From Enterobacteriaceae bacterium UBA5654 (lineage in GTDB: Bacteria; Pseudomonadota; Gammaproteobacteria; Enterobacterales; Enterobacteriaceae): a stretch of DNA of 64,000 nt. The stretch is from positions 74,669 through 138,668 of the forward strand of contig DIJC01000008.1 of NCBI GenBank assembly GCA_002421005.1, in the 5' to 3' direction. The stretch's first letter is position 1. The number at the start of each line of letters is the position of its first letter. This document shows positions 1 through 7,895 of this stretch, one piece after another. The notes under the pieces are model-generated. The model worked only from the letters and a program-made list of their open reading frames with translations, had not been told where the DNA came from and made no database searches. The translations under genes were made by a program, and so were the position numbers.

Positions 1-721
1 CGGTAAACGTTGCCATGTACCCGCGCAGCCGTTCCCGCTGATCTTTATCGAGCGCCTGTTCTGCCGAGAGAAATCCTGAACTCTGAAGACCGTGCTCGAA
101 AATCTTCGCGGCTGACTCCTCTACTGCCATCGCAGAGCCGATCACGTCACGTCCCGTCATCATCGGCATCATGCCGCAGACACCATCAAGGCCGAAGCCG
201 CGAATGTGCATGATGTTTTTGACCGGTATAACGCGCTTCGATCCGCTGTCGGTGTACGTATATTCCAGGCTGCCGTTTTCCAGCCGTTTGACCACCATAT
301 TCTGAGGTAGCAGCGGCACCAGCGATACCAGCCGGCTGCCGATGAATTTCTTTTCGATAAAGGCATTGCCACGCAAACAGATACTGGCGACCACCATCAG
401 CATAAAACGTGATGGCGTCATTTCAGGGTTCGGACGACGGCACAATACCGCATATGCGGGGTGTCCTGTTGCCGCTTTACGCGAGCCGTCCGCCTGCCGC
501 TCGTAGATTTTCAGTGGCAGCGTTGAAACGGACTCACTGAGTAACCGGACGCAGGCCCAGACGGCAGACAGTCTTATGGCTTTATCTGCCGATACTGTTT
601 TCCCGCTGCTGCTGGTCCCCATCCACTCTTCCCAGAATGTGCCGGTGGTCAGGCTTATGGGTACACCCAGCCAGTTAAGCAGGGCCGATTTTACCCTGCC
701 GGGCTGCTTATTCTCTTTCAT
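1..721 (-). CDS. Phage portal protein, HK97 family (C-terminus beyond window)
   Basis: The reading frame is open from an ATG at 721 to the left edge (240 codons), so this is the N-terminal part only. Translation begins MKENKQPGRVKSALLNWLG and contains SADKAIRLSAVWACVRLLSE and SRFMLMVVASICLRGNAFIE, the N-terminal pattern of HK97-type portal proteins, which form the dodecameric DNA gate at the capsid vertex. The start overlaps the terminase stop (TGATG), which suggests translational coupling, and it is the expected next gene after the terminase pair. The family call is from recognised motifs, not a search. Confidence 0.85.
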   Translation of the reverse strand, partial: MKENKQPGRVKSALLNWLGVPISLTTGTFWEEWMGTSSSGKTVSADKAIRLSAVWACVRLLSESVSTLPLKIYERQADGSRKAATGHPAYAVLCRRPNPEMTPSRFMLMVVASICLRGNAFIEKKFIGSRLVSLVPLLPQNMVVKRLENGSLEYTYTDSGSKRVIPVKNIMHIRGFGLDGVCGMMPMMTGRDVIGSAMAVEESAAKIFEHGLQSSGFLSAEQALDKDQRERLRGYMATFT

Positions 722-2448
722 CAGACACCTATCATGATGGGGTTATCGAAGAATCCGGTCAGATCCTGCTGGTCGTTACCGCCATTTACGAGCTGACGGC
801 TGGTCGCCGTGAACAGAGCCACAGGACCATCGATCTTGTTTTCAGGCGTGGATTTGTTCGGGAAAATGTTGTCGTTTTTGTCTGGTTTCACCGTCACGTT
901 TGACATCATCCAGGTCATAACGGGGTTGCCGTCGTGATGGATCTTGCTACCGTAAACGCTGGCCTGCACAGATTTCATTGCTTCGGACAGGTTTTTTACC
1001 GTCTGCGCAACTTCAACGAGGGGCAGACCTTCCTCAGCAAGCGAAAGACTAAACTGGGTTGCACTCCATGGATCGAAAGCGATTTCCTTCAGGTTTTCCC
1101 CCTTCACCCAGGCCTCAACTTCTGCCTTGATGTAGCCATGATCGATAACGTCGCCATCGGTCAGTTCCAGGAATCCTTCAGCAGACCATTTTCTGTAAAG
1201 CTCTGCGATATGGTTGGGCGCGGTTTCAAGACGGCCCTCCGGGATCCAGAATTTCGACTTCGTGTGCGTGTGGCCGTCGGGTGCCTGCCACGATTTAACA
1301 GCGGCGCAAATATCGATTTTATTGGACAGATCAATACCCACCCACAGCGGCCATTTGCGGAGATCATTATCAGAGGCAATGCCGGTGCATTTGCTCCAGC
1401 GATCCATATCCATCCAGGCGCTTTCAGCAGTCACCCAGATATTGAGATGCTTGGTAAAGAAGTTCGGACGGGCTGCGACCTGCTCCTTAGCCTTTTTCGC
1501 CAGGCGGCGCATATCATCCCAGCGTTTACAGATACCGAGTCCGGGGTTTGCCTTCGGCCAGTTCGCCTCATCAAACGGATCGTCGTCTTCATCCAGGGTG
1601 TAGATGAGCGCGAAATACGTGTCATCCTCGACCACGCCGCGCAGCACCTTAATGGCGTAATCCCGCTGCTCAAAGCAGATTCCCTCTTTATTGGTACCCG
1701 CCGTGGTGATGGCGAACAACAGGGACTGAAGACGTGCTCCGGTGGCGGTTTCAAGCACATCCCATACATCACGGGTACGGTGAGCATGCAGCTCGTCCAC
1801 TATCCCGCAGTGAATGTTAAGCCCGTCGAGGTTGTTGGCATCGCTGGAAAGCGGTTCGAACTTCGAGGCCGACCGCTCCTGGTGAATATTCAGTTTTACA
1901 TGACCGAACAGACGCCCCAGCGTGCGGGGTGCTTTCTTAATCATGTTTTTGGCATCGTCGAAAACGATACGGGCCTGGTCGCGCGTGGTTGCCGCTGAAT
2001 AGACCTCTGCCCCGCCTTCTCCATCGGCTCCGGTCATATAAAGCCCGATGCCGGAAGAAAGTGTTGATTTCGCGTTCTTACGCGCGACTTCGTCATAAGC
2101 GGTGCGGAAGCGGCGCACCATGACAGCTGCGCCGTCTTCCATAACCACTTCGCCCGTCATCTCATCAACTAAATGTATGACGAAGCCAAACAGATTTATC
2201 AGTATGAAGACGTGCCAGGGCATCAGCTTGATGGGCTTTCCAGCCAGCGCACCTTTAACGTGGGGTACAAAGTCATAAAAATCGAGAATATGCTGGGCGC
2301 GTTCCTCGTTGAAATAGACGCCCCGCTTCGGTCCGTGCTCTAAATCATTGAAGAATCGCTGACACGCCAGGCGTACCAGTTCGCCAGCAACAATCTCGCC
2401 GGATAGTACGCGCTCGGCGTACTGAATACCTTCCGAAACCGTTGCCAT
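721..2448 (-). CDS. terL: Phage terminase large subunit (TerL)
   Basis: 575 aa, the usual size for HK97/Terminase_1 large subunits, the ATP-driven motor that pumps DNA through the portal and cuts it. The N-terminal ATPase shows a Walker A-like VARKNAKST (residues 121-129) and Walker B GIVDE (215-219). The C-terminal nuclease has a first acidic motif GIDLSNKID (371-379) and a later FDPW. It starts six bases after terS ends and its stop overlaps the portal start, so it sits inside the late operon. No disruption seen. Confidence 0.93.
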   Translation of the reverse strand: MATVSEGIQYAERVLSGEIVAGELVRLACQRFFNDLEHGPKRGVYFNEERAQHILDFYDFVPHVKGALAGKPIKLMPWHVFILINLFGFVIHLVDEMTGEVVMEDGAAVMVRRFRTAYDEVARKNAKSTLSSGIGLYMTGADGEGGAEVYSAATTRDQARIVFDDAKNMIKKAPRTLGRLFGHVKLNIHQERSASKFEPLSSDANNLDGLNIHCGIVDELHAHRTRDVWDVLETATGARLQSLLFAITTAGTNKEGICFEQRDYAIKVLRGVVEDDTYFALIYTLDEDDDPFDEANWPKANPGLGICKRWDDMRRLAKKAKEQVAARPNFFTKHLNIWVTAESAWMDMDRWSKCTGIASDNDLRKWPLWVGIDLSNKIDICAAVKSWQAPDGHTHTKSKFWIPEGRLETAPNHIAELYRKWSAEGFLELTDGDVIDHGYIKAEVEAWVKGENLKEIAFDPWSATQFSLSLAEEGLPLVEVAQTVKNLSEAMKSVQASVYGSKIHHDGNPVMTWMMSNVTVKPDKNDNIFPNKSTPENKIDGPVALFTATSRQLVNGGNDQQDLTGFFDNPIMIGV

Positions 2449-2451
2449 TCA

Positions 2452-2925
2452 TCATTTGCGCTTTTTAAGAAATTCTTCCAGTGGATCGGCCTCAGCAGGA
2501 CCTTTAGCCCCGACTTTAGATCGGCTGGCCGGGGTCATGCCAAACTCAGCAAGCATCGCACGTATACGTTTCCAGACATCAGCTTTCATGATTGCCGCCG
2601 GATGCGCTTTAATCAGCACGTCACCAGTCTGCGTTTCAGTCCGGTAGGTGTAACCCTCAATTTCGAGCGTATCGCAGTGATGCCGATATTCGGTATAAGC
2701 CTCGACGAGCAGCTCAAGCGCCCGCGCATCGAGAAGAGAGATCACACCGATGGTGTCGAGCTCTTCGGCCATCCGCTTAAACCAGTACTTACCCTGTTTG
2801 TCGAAATGCTTCGGCGTTGGGGGTACCCCTGCCGGGGGTTTTGGTTCGTTCTTATTGATGGCTCGTTTTGATGGGTTCCCCTTCACCAGAGCCAGATGTG
2901 TCGGGGTTTTCGGTGGTCCGGGCAT
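2452..2925 (-). CDS. terS: Phage terminase small subunit, P27 family (TerS)
   Basis: 157 aa protein starting MPGPPKTPTHLALVKGNPSK, the Pro/Lys-rich N-terminus typical of P27-type small terminases, followed by a helical region (LLDARALELLVEAYTEYRHHC). It recognises the packaging site and regulates TerL. An AGGAG box lies 9 bases before the ATG. It is immediately upstream of terL and downstream of the HNH nuclease, the standard HK97-like packaging order. Confidence 0.88.
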   Translation of the reverse strand: MPGPPKTPTHLALVKGNPSKRAINKNEPKPPAGVPPTPKHFDKQGKYWFKRMAEELDTIGVISLLDARALELLVEAYTEYRHHCDTLEIEGYTYRTETQTGDVLIKAHPAAIMKADVWKRIRAMLAEFGMTPASRSKVGAKGPAEADPLEEFLKKRK

Positions 2926-3124
2926 AATCGAAAACTCCTATTAATCGATGCTGGGGATCCCCATAAAAAAGTTTTCTAACCTGCGGCGATGTAAAAAAAG
3001 GTTAGGCGGCGGTCCTGTGGCGCATGGCTCCTGAACTTTTTCCCCGCCCTCCCCCTGATGATGCGAATCGTTATCATTCACTTTGATATAGTTGCAAATG
3101 CAACCATTTTGATGATAATGATTA
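2926..3124. other. Probable cos / packaging-site region with palindromes
   Basis: This 199-base gap lies between the HNH nuclease gene and terS, where HK97-type phages carry cos. It holds two clean inverted repeats: GTTGCA-AA-TGCAAC near 3091 and ATGATAAT-G-ATTATCAT near 3112, the second just before the HNH stop codon. It also holds a G/C-rich segment at 3002-3060. Position supports cos; the exact nick site cannot be read by eye. Confidence 0.4.
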
Positions 3125-3475
3125 TCATTTGAGTCGTTCGGTTGCCGTCTTTGCCCGGTGGCACGACCAGCAGAGGCTTTCAAGGTTGGACATGTCATCG
3201 GTACCCCCATGTGCTTTGGGGATGATGTGATCGACAGTTTTTGCGGGTTCCGCACGGCCATTGCGTTTGCAGTTCTGACACAGGTGTTTGTCACGGGTCA
3301 GTACGTCGAGCCTGAGTACGTCCCACTTGCTGCCATAGCCGCGTTGGTGCCTGGTCTGCCCGCGCTGATGCTGTTGCCAGCCTTCGTTACGATGCTTCTC
3401 ACAGTAACCTGAGCGGTCAATTGTCGTTCCTGGACATCCACGCTTACGACAAGCCCGTGGAATTTGTGACGGCAT
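3125..3475 (-). CDS. HNH endonuclease (gp74-like packaging nuclease)
   Basis: 116 aa. It has two zinc-binding CxxC pairs (CQNC and CWSC) around the HNH core: VDHIIPKAHGG supplies the catalytic Asp-His, SNLESLC the Asn and CHRAKT the final His. In HK97-type phages such a gene beside terS is needed with terminase for cos cleavage. I chose the ATG at 3475 because AAGGAG lies five bases upstream; a longer GTG-started frame reaches 3481. Part of the minus-strand late operon. Confidence 0.88.
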   Translation of the reverse strand: MPSQIPRACRKRGCPGTTIDRSGYCEKHRNEGWQQHQRGQTRHQRGYGSKWDVLRLDVLTRDKHLCQNCKRNGRAEPAKTVDHIIPKAHGGTDDMSNLESLCWSCHRAKTATERLK

Positions 3476-3576
3476 TAACACTCCTTAAAAAATGGTATCG
3501 CTTCATATTGAAAATGACCGTGTTTCCCACAAATTAGAATTGCCACAACCCTGTGGCTTACCTCTCGGAGGTTTTT

Positions 3577-3756
3577 ATGGGTTTAAAACCTGGCCAGTCC
3601 AGCGGACGTGATGGCGGAGTCTATCGCGAACGTGGACCTCGTGGTGGCCAAACCGATAATTACACGACAATACCTGATAACCATACTGCGCCACCTACAT
3701 CTCGACCAGGCGCAACATGGGAACCAGTGAAACGGACTCCAGACAGCAAAAGGTAA
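3577..3756 (+). CDS. YjzC-like small protein
   Basis: 59 aa starting MGLKPGQSSGRDGGVYRERG, with KPGQ, GPRGG and a C-terminal RPGATW. This matches the pattern of the small YjzC family (KPGQxxxxSGxY...GPRGGxTG...PTxxPG), whose function is not known. A strong CGGAGGT ribosome site lies just before the ATG at 3577, which is why the upstream GTG at 3553 was not chosen. It is encoded against the surrounding late genes and has its own terminator, the layout of a prophage moron. Confidence 0.6.
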   Translation: MGLKPGQSSGRDGGVYRERGPRGGQTDNYTTIPDNHTAPPTSRPGATWEPVKRTPDSKR

Positions 3757-3764
3757 TAGTATTC

Positions 3765-3790
3765 AAACCGGTCTTATGGCCGGTTTTTTT
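3765..3790 (+). terminator. Rho-independent terminator after the YjzC-like gene
   Basis: Arms AAACCGG (3765-3771) and CCGGTTT (3780-3786) with an eight-base loop run into a T tract, in the plus direction nine bases after the stop codon. Confidence 0.8.
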
Positions 3791-4379
3791 ACAAAACCGT
3801 TCTCCACGCCCGGCGGCGTTCTGTTCGTTGCGCCGCGTCTGGATGACGCTCAACCGTTTCGCCGTCGGCATGGTCTACCAGCGATGAGCAGGGATAGATG
3901 ACATCGCCACCATACGCATCACCCACTGCATAATCAGCAGGCTTGCTGTTGTCCCAGCGAGTCAGCACCCTTTCAATTTGCTGCGGCGGTACGCTGTAGC
4001 AGACGCCGTGAATCAGGCGTGGTAGCGTGATGTAGTCAGAGCGCGTCTTGTCGGCAACGATCAATCGCTCAGCGATCTGCATCTGGTACTGCGGCGGGCG
4101 GCCTGTGCCGAGATAGAAGCTGATTAATGAATCAGGGAAATCCCTGAGCCAGCTATAAATACCGCGATGGAAACTGACAACTGGCAGAGCGTCATCCTCA
4201 AGGATCACAACCCTGCACTGTTGCCCGGCGGCCCACTCAAGCGCGCGACGATGATTCCAGTTCGCGCCATGGTCCCAGCTATCAATGAGAAGAAAGGCAT
4301 CGAGAGATTCAGCCAGGCTACGAGCCTGCATGTATCGTGAGTGATGGCCGACAACCACAAACTTTATTTGTGTTTCCAC
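3789..4379 (-). CDS. Phage-encoded glycosyltransferase-like protein
   Basis: 196 aa. The N-terminus IKFVVVGHHSRYMQARSLAE has a Rossmann-like strand, and VVILEDDALPV resembles the acidic DxD-type metal site of GT-A/GT25-like enzymes. GDAYGGDVIYPC near the end may form part of the acceptor site. It starts at a GTG with AAGGAG eight bases upstream and overlaps the preceding glycosyltransferase gene by 16 bases, so the two are probably translated together. Substrate unknown; assignment is by motif only. Confidence 0.6.
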   Translation of the reverse strand: METQIKFVVVGHHSRYMQARSLAESLDAFLLIDSWDHGANWNHRRALEWAAGQQCRVVILEDDALPVVSFHRGIYSWLRDFPDSLISFYLGTGRPPQYQMQIAERLIVADKTRSDYITLPRLIHGVCYSVPPQQIERVLTRWDNSKPADYAVGDAYGGDVIYPCSSLVDHADGETVERHPDAAQRTERRRAWRTVL

Positions 4380-5821
4380 CAGGCAAACTCCTTACCCACA
4401 CCGTCAGTTTTAAATACCGTGTTTATCTGAGGACCAGAAACGATCCGGTTACCGAAAGACTTCGCCACAATGCCGAAGGCCAGCATGTCACCCACCGCAG
4501 CATCAGCGCGTTCTGTCTGCCAGAAGCGGTTACTCTCGATGCGGTAATACAGACGTACGATGGCATGAGCGAACGCCATCACATCTTCACGCTTGCCGCC
4601 CAGCAGCCCGGCATTAAGCATTACGTCGTGACGATACTCATCGAGAAAGTCCTGATAAGGTTTTTCGGGATGGTTCTGCCGGGCCCATGCGTCAGCGTAT
4701 GTTTTTGGTTCCGATCCGACGTAGACCTTACCGGCTTCCATCTCATCCCACGGCGCGTGCAGCATCTCGACGTCGGTACCATCGGTACACCAGATGAAAC
4801 GGCATTCAGGGTGATCGCGCAGATACTGGTAAATATGCAGCCAGCGCCGGAAATAAACATTCATTGTCACGTCAGGAACGCTCACCAGCTTTGCGCCGGG
4901 TGGCGCTTCAGTCAGTTCATCGGCAAGCACAACCGCATCAGCGCCACTGATTGACGTTGCCCAGGCGCGCAGAAGGTCCGGTTCAGCCCGCATCTTCACG
5001 CCACGCTGCGGATCAGGCTGGCTGGTTAACAGAGTGGTGATCACCACGTTACGACGCGGGCGGTATTCGACATAACCGGTATAACCGGCATCCCGGCGCT
5101 CATTGTGGATCTTCACGTTGCGCGCCACCAGCGCCTCGCGATCGGGTCGGGAAACAGAACGCGTGACCTCTTCGTGCTCATCCATCGAGTGAATCAGCTT
5201 TTCCGAGCCAGTGACATCAGCGTAAGCCCATGTTGTCAGCCCGGCGTTGTGGATGCGCAGCGCCAGATCAGAATGCTCGTACATCCCGCGACCGTACACC
5301 GGATCAAAGCCCCCTACGGTCTCAATGGCGCTGCGGTGGTAATACAGCATGACGCCGCGCTGCCCGGTATAGGCCACATGCTGATCGTCACGGTAGAGCA
5401 CCGCCAGATCGTTCAGCTTGCGCGGCCCGGCCAAATCGAGAAACTGATAAGAGAAATGCGGCTCAGGTGATTCGATATAGGGCAGATGCCAGTTATCGGC
5501 AATCGGCCAGGCATCATCATCCCACAGAAACAGATGCTCACATCCGGCATCCATCAGCGCGGTCAGGCTGGCGTTCTTCGATGCGACGATACCGAGGGAT
5601 GTTTCGTGCCTGATTAGTTCTACTCCATCAGGAACTGTAGCCACTGGTGCCGAGCCATCATCTATCATAACCATCAGCGCACCGGCGGGTAAATGCTGCA
5701 TATGGTGGACCAGCGCCCGGCTTAGTACGTCAGCGCGGTTATGCGTCGTAATAGCAATACCTATACGAGGAGATGAAGCGCAGGCAGCAACATACGGGAC
5801 ACCATCAATAGTGACCTGCAT
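4364..5821 (-). CDS. Two-domain glycosyltransferase, family 2 N-terminal domain
   Basis: 485 aa. Residues about 18-240 are a GT2 (GT-A fold) domain: GIAITTHNRADVL nucleotide-binding strand, MIDDGS, the metal-binding FLWDDDAW, then VGGFDP and HSDLALRI. Residues about 260-485 form a second module with WCTDGTDVEML, a DxD-like signature suggesting another GT-A-like fold. A GGAG box lies six bases before the ATG. It is read with the late operon between lysis and packaging genes. Targets could be virion protein, host surface sugar or modified DNA; none is shown by the sequence. Confidence 0.75.
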   Translation of the reverse strand: MQVTIDGVPYVAACASSPRIGIAITTHNRADVLSRALVHHMQHLPAGALMVMIDDGSAPVATVPDGVELIRHETSLGIVASKNASLTALMDAGCEHLFLWDDDAWPIADNWHLPYIESPEPHFSYQFLDLAGPRKLNDLAVLYRDDQHVAYTGQRGVMLYYHRSAIETVGGFDPVYGRGMYEHSDLALRIHNAGLTTWAYADVTGSEKLIHSMDEHEEVTRSVSRPDREALVARNVKIHNERRDAGYTGYVEYRPRRNVVITTLLTSQPDPQRGVKMRAEPDLLRAWATSISGADAVVLADELTEAPPGAKLVSVPDVTMNVYFRRWLHIYQYLRDHPECRFIWCTDGTDVEMLHAPWDEMEAGKVYVGSEPKTYADAWARQNHPEKPYQDFLDEYRHDVMLNAGLLGGKREDVMAFAHAIVRLYYRIESNRFWQTERADAAVGDMLAFGIVAKSFGNRIVSGPQINTVFKTDGVGKEFAWWKHK

Positions 5822-5860
5822 AATAAACTCCGTGTGAATAGATTTCGACGTGAAACAGGC

Positions 5861-6094
5861 TTAACGCTGACGGCGCTCGATTTTTACTTGACCATATCTA
5901 ACACGGCTTTGTAATTCTCCGTTCACCGCCACTATATGCCCTCTGTAATCACGCTCAATATCCACGACTTCACCCTTAACATCATCAGCAGTCAGGCACG
6001 ACTTCACCTTTACGCCATCGAGATATACGGTGATACGTTCACGACCGGGAATAACTCGCTCACCCGGATCATCATCAAGAACAGTGATGCGCAT
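5861..6094 (-). CDS. Hypothetical phage protein upstream of the glycosyltransferases
   Basis: 77 aa, charged, MRITVLDDDPGERVIPGRER with several predicted beta strands (ITVYLDGVKVKSC, HIVAVNGELQSRV). An AAGGAT box lies six bases upstream. It is 39 bases upstream of the large glycosyltransferase on the same strand and so probably co-transcribed. I do not recognise a family. Confidence 0.6.
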   Translation of the reverse strand: MRITVLDDDPGERVIPGRERITVYLDGVKVKSCLTADDVKGEVVDIERDYRGHIVAVNGELQSRVRYGQVKIERRQR

Positions 6095-6282
6095 TTTATT
6101 ATCCTTTTAGGTGTAAGCCTGTCTCACGGTAAAGCCGCCCGAGACAAGCGGTATCCCCAGGCTCACTGCTGAAAGTTTCTCGTTGATGCGCGTGCGATGC
6201 GCATTGGAACAACTAATTTTATCGATGAAAATTGAAAATTGTGGTAAAGCTAAAATCCCACAATTGACATGGAGATTTTCAC

Positions 6283-6456
6283 ATGAATGAAGAAGAACTT
6301 AAGAAATATGTATTTTCTGAAACGGTAAAGATCATTTCTGCACTGATAACTAAAAATCCCAATTACAGCAATTCTATTTCTTATTTCGACCGCGTGTACG
6401 GTGACCTTATGACAATCGCGATCGAAAAGGGTCTTAAAAAAAATGAGCAACTATAG
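6283..6456 (+). CDS. Small hypothetical phage protein
   Basis: 57 aa, MNEEELKKYVFSETVKIISA, ending EKGLKKNEQL; mostly helical and charged. A GGAG site lies eight bases before the ATG. It is on the plus strand inside a minus-strand late region, like the YjzC-like gene, so it may be an independently expressed lysogeny gene. Function unknown. Confidence 0.5.
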   Translation: MNEEELKKYVFSETVKIISALITKNPNYSNSISYFDRVYGDLMTIAIEKGLKKNEQL

Positions 6457-6500
6457 CGGCCGTTCACTGAATGACCGCTGTAATGCCTTAGCAGTCGGCG

Positions 6501-6614
6501 TCACTTCGGCCAGTTGATAAAGAACATAAAGCCGATGAATGCGAACAACAGACCAGCGGCGACCGCAATAACGATAAGGGACCAGATGAGGATGGTCCCG
6601 ATAGTAGCAATCAT
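6501..6614 (-). CDS. Small membrane protein
   Basis: 37 aa, almost entirely one hydrophobic helix (MIATIGTILIWSLIVIAVAA, then GLLFAFIGFMFFINWPK). AAGGA lies seven bases before the ATG. It lies between the lysis cassette and the glycosyltransferases. The composition points to a single-pass inner-membrane peptide; no function can be assigned. Confidence 0.55.
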   Translation of the reverse strand: MIATIGTILIWSLIVIAVAAGLLFAFIGFMFFINWPK

Positions 6615-6730
6615 CTCATGATCCTTGCTGTTGATGGGCCAGTCTCGCGACGCTTCACAGCGTGGCTAACCGTGTTTTGCAGAGTGGAGAACATCATCAG
6701 ACGCACTCGCAAATGCGCCTTGTGATGCCT

Positions 6731-6925
6731 TCAGTCGAGTTGCAGCACACCGTGTTCCAGCGATTCAGAGTAAGCGATTAAGCCAGTGTACTCTGGGATC
6801 ACTTCGCCATTATCGGCTTCGAACTCAGGGATTGTGCCGGTAGTGATGGTGTACTGCGGCTGGCCGTCTTCTTTCGCAAAATTAGCCAGGTCTTCGATTT
6901 GCTTAGCTGTCAGAACTACTGTCAT
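6731..6925 (-). CDS. Hypothetical phage protein
   Basis: 64 aa acidic protein, MTVVLTAKQIEDLANFAKED, with EYTGLIAYSE near the end. AAGGT lies eight bases upstream. Same strand as the late operon. Resembles small unannotated proteins of enterobacterial lambdoid prophages; function unknown. Confidence 0.6.
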   Translation of the reverse strand: MTVVLTAKQIEDLANFAKEDGQPQYTITTGTIPEFEADNGEVIPEYTGLIAYSESLEHGVLQLD

Positions 6926-7404
6926 TTTTATTTACCTTATCGGGATAATTCGATTTTTCGGATTGCGGCGCGATCAATATTGCAATGACCAATCACACCA
7001 TAAAGCTGGGCATTCAGCGCCACGCTGTCAGCATCAGAAAATAACGGACCAATCAGTGCCGACAAGATTCGTTGCCATCAAAAAGATACAGTTTAAGTAA
7101 TTTTTCTAATAACAGTTCTAAATCCCGTTGGTTCCTATATGCTTCGCTCGTTCTTTGTAACGATGACCACTTGGTCTCCCTTCTGAAGTTCCTGGATTTC
7201 ACTTTAGAAGGGAAGTTTTTTGCGCCAGCACCAGGATTAATCTTAATCATCTCTTCTGCCGCTTGTCATATCCGACGTTTAGACCAGACTTTCCCCGAGG
7301 CTTTTCTACCAAGTCTGGATGAAGTTATGCGGGGTGCATGCTTTCATTCTGAGAAGAGCCTGACTTAATGTTTTTCATAATATAAAAAATCTACTCCTAC
7401 CCTG
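6926..7404. other. Stretch with no convincing gene
   Basis: Two overlapping frames are open here, minus 7053-7250 (65 codons) and plus 7072-7368 (98 codons, TTG start). Neither has a well-placed ribosome site and at most one could be real. The minus frame is more charged and protein-like (SLQRTSEAYRNQRDLELLLEK is helical), but I cannot support it as a gene. Confidence 0.4.
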
Positions 7405-7432
7405 TTAGCCCTCTTCGTGAGGGCTTTCTTTT
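7405..7432 (+). terminator. Intrinsic terminator facing the lysis cassette
   Basis: AGCCCTC (7407-7413), loop TTCGT, GAGGGCT (7419-7425), then TTCTTTT. The T tract is on the plus side, so it would stop transcription coming from the 7.0-7.4 kb region and shield the minus-strand lysis genes. Confidence 0.7.
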
Positions 7433-7895
7433 ATCTCAGACACTGTTCCCGTACATATTGCTGCAGTCCATTCAACTGGCTGGTGACAGTTTCGATTCGC
7501 TCTCTGAGGGTAAAATAATCCCGTTCAGCGGAGTCATTAAGTCGGGGGCCGGCACCATCATCCACGCCGGTGGTGCCGGGCGCTCCGTTCTCTGGACAGG
7601 TTGCGTTGAGCTGCAGCCGCTTACGGCCAGCAGCAACGTCACGTTCAAGCTGCTCAATATTCGCTTTGGCATCTGCCAGTTCTCCGTAGTATTTGGCATC
7701 GAGTGCAGCGACATCGCGCTGGCGCACCTTCATATCAATGATGGTATCGTTCGCCAGCTGCAGGTCGCCTTTGGCTTTATCGCGCTGCTCTTTATAGGCG
7801 ATGGCATTATCGCGGTAATGACTGGCCGCCCAGCCGAGCGCCACCAGCAGGCCAGCGACCACCAGCGCACCGATAAGTTTTGCTTTAAAGGTCAT
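7431..7895 (-). CDS. Rz-like inner-membrane spanin (i-spanin)
   Basis: 154 aa. One N-terminal transmembrane helix (KLIGALVVAGLLVALGWAA, residues about 5-23) is followed by a long periplasmic coiled-coil rich in K/E/D, the classic Rz design. With its Rz1 partner it fuses inner and outer membranes at the last step of lysis. The start overlaps the endolysin end by 11 bases and the Rz1 frame is nested inside it. Confidence 0.88.
   Translation of the reverse strand: MTFKAKLIGALVVAGLLVALGWAASHYRDNAIAYKEQRDKAKGDLQLANDTIIDMKVRQRDVAALDAKYYGELADAKANIEQLERDVAAGRKRLQLNATCPENGAPGTTGVDDGAGPRLNDSAERDYFTLRERIETVTSQLNGLQQYVREQCLR
7472..7672 (-). CDS. Rz1-like outer-membrane lipoprotein spanin (o-spanin)
   Basis: 66 aa, nested in an alternative frame within Rz. 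It begins MPKRILSSLNVTLLLAVSGC: a short signal peptide with lipobox VSGC and the lipidated Cys at residue 20. The mature part is Pro-rich (RPAPPAW), as in known Rz1. The nested position and lipobox make the call; the start Met is chosen for the correct signal length. Confidence 0.82.
   Translation of the reverse strand: MPKRILSSLNVTLLLAVSGCSSTQPVQRTERPAPPAWMMVPAPDLMTPLNGIILPSESESKLSPAS

Noticed and set aside
934..1998. 354-codon plus-strand frame
   Set aside because: It runs opposite to the terminase large subunit gene, whose motifs are clear; composition is that of an antisense shadow.
3112..3130. Fur box as a working iron operator
   Set aside because: The match is good in the centre but there is no gene start suitably placed; the cos-region explanation fits the position better. 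Kept as a low-weight alternative in the findings.
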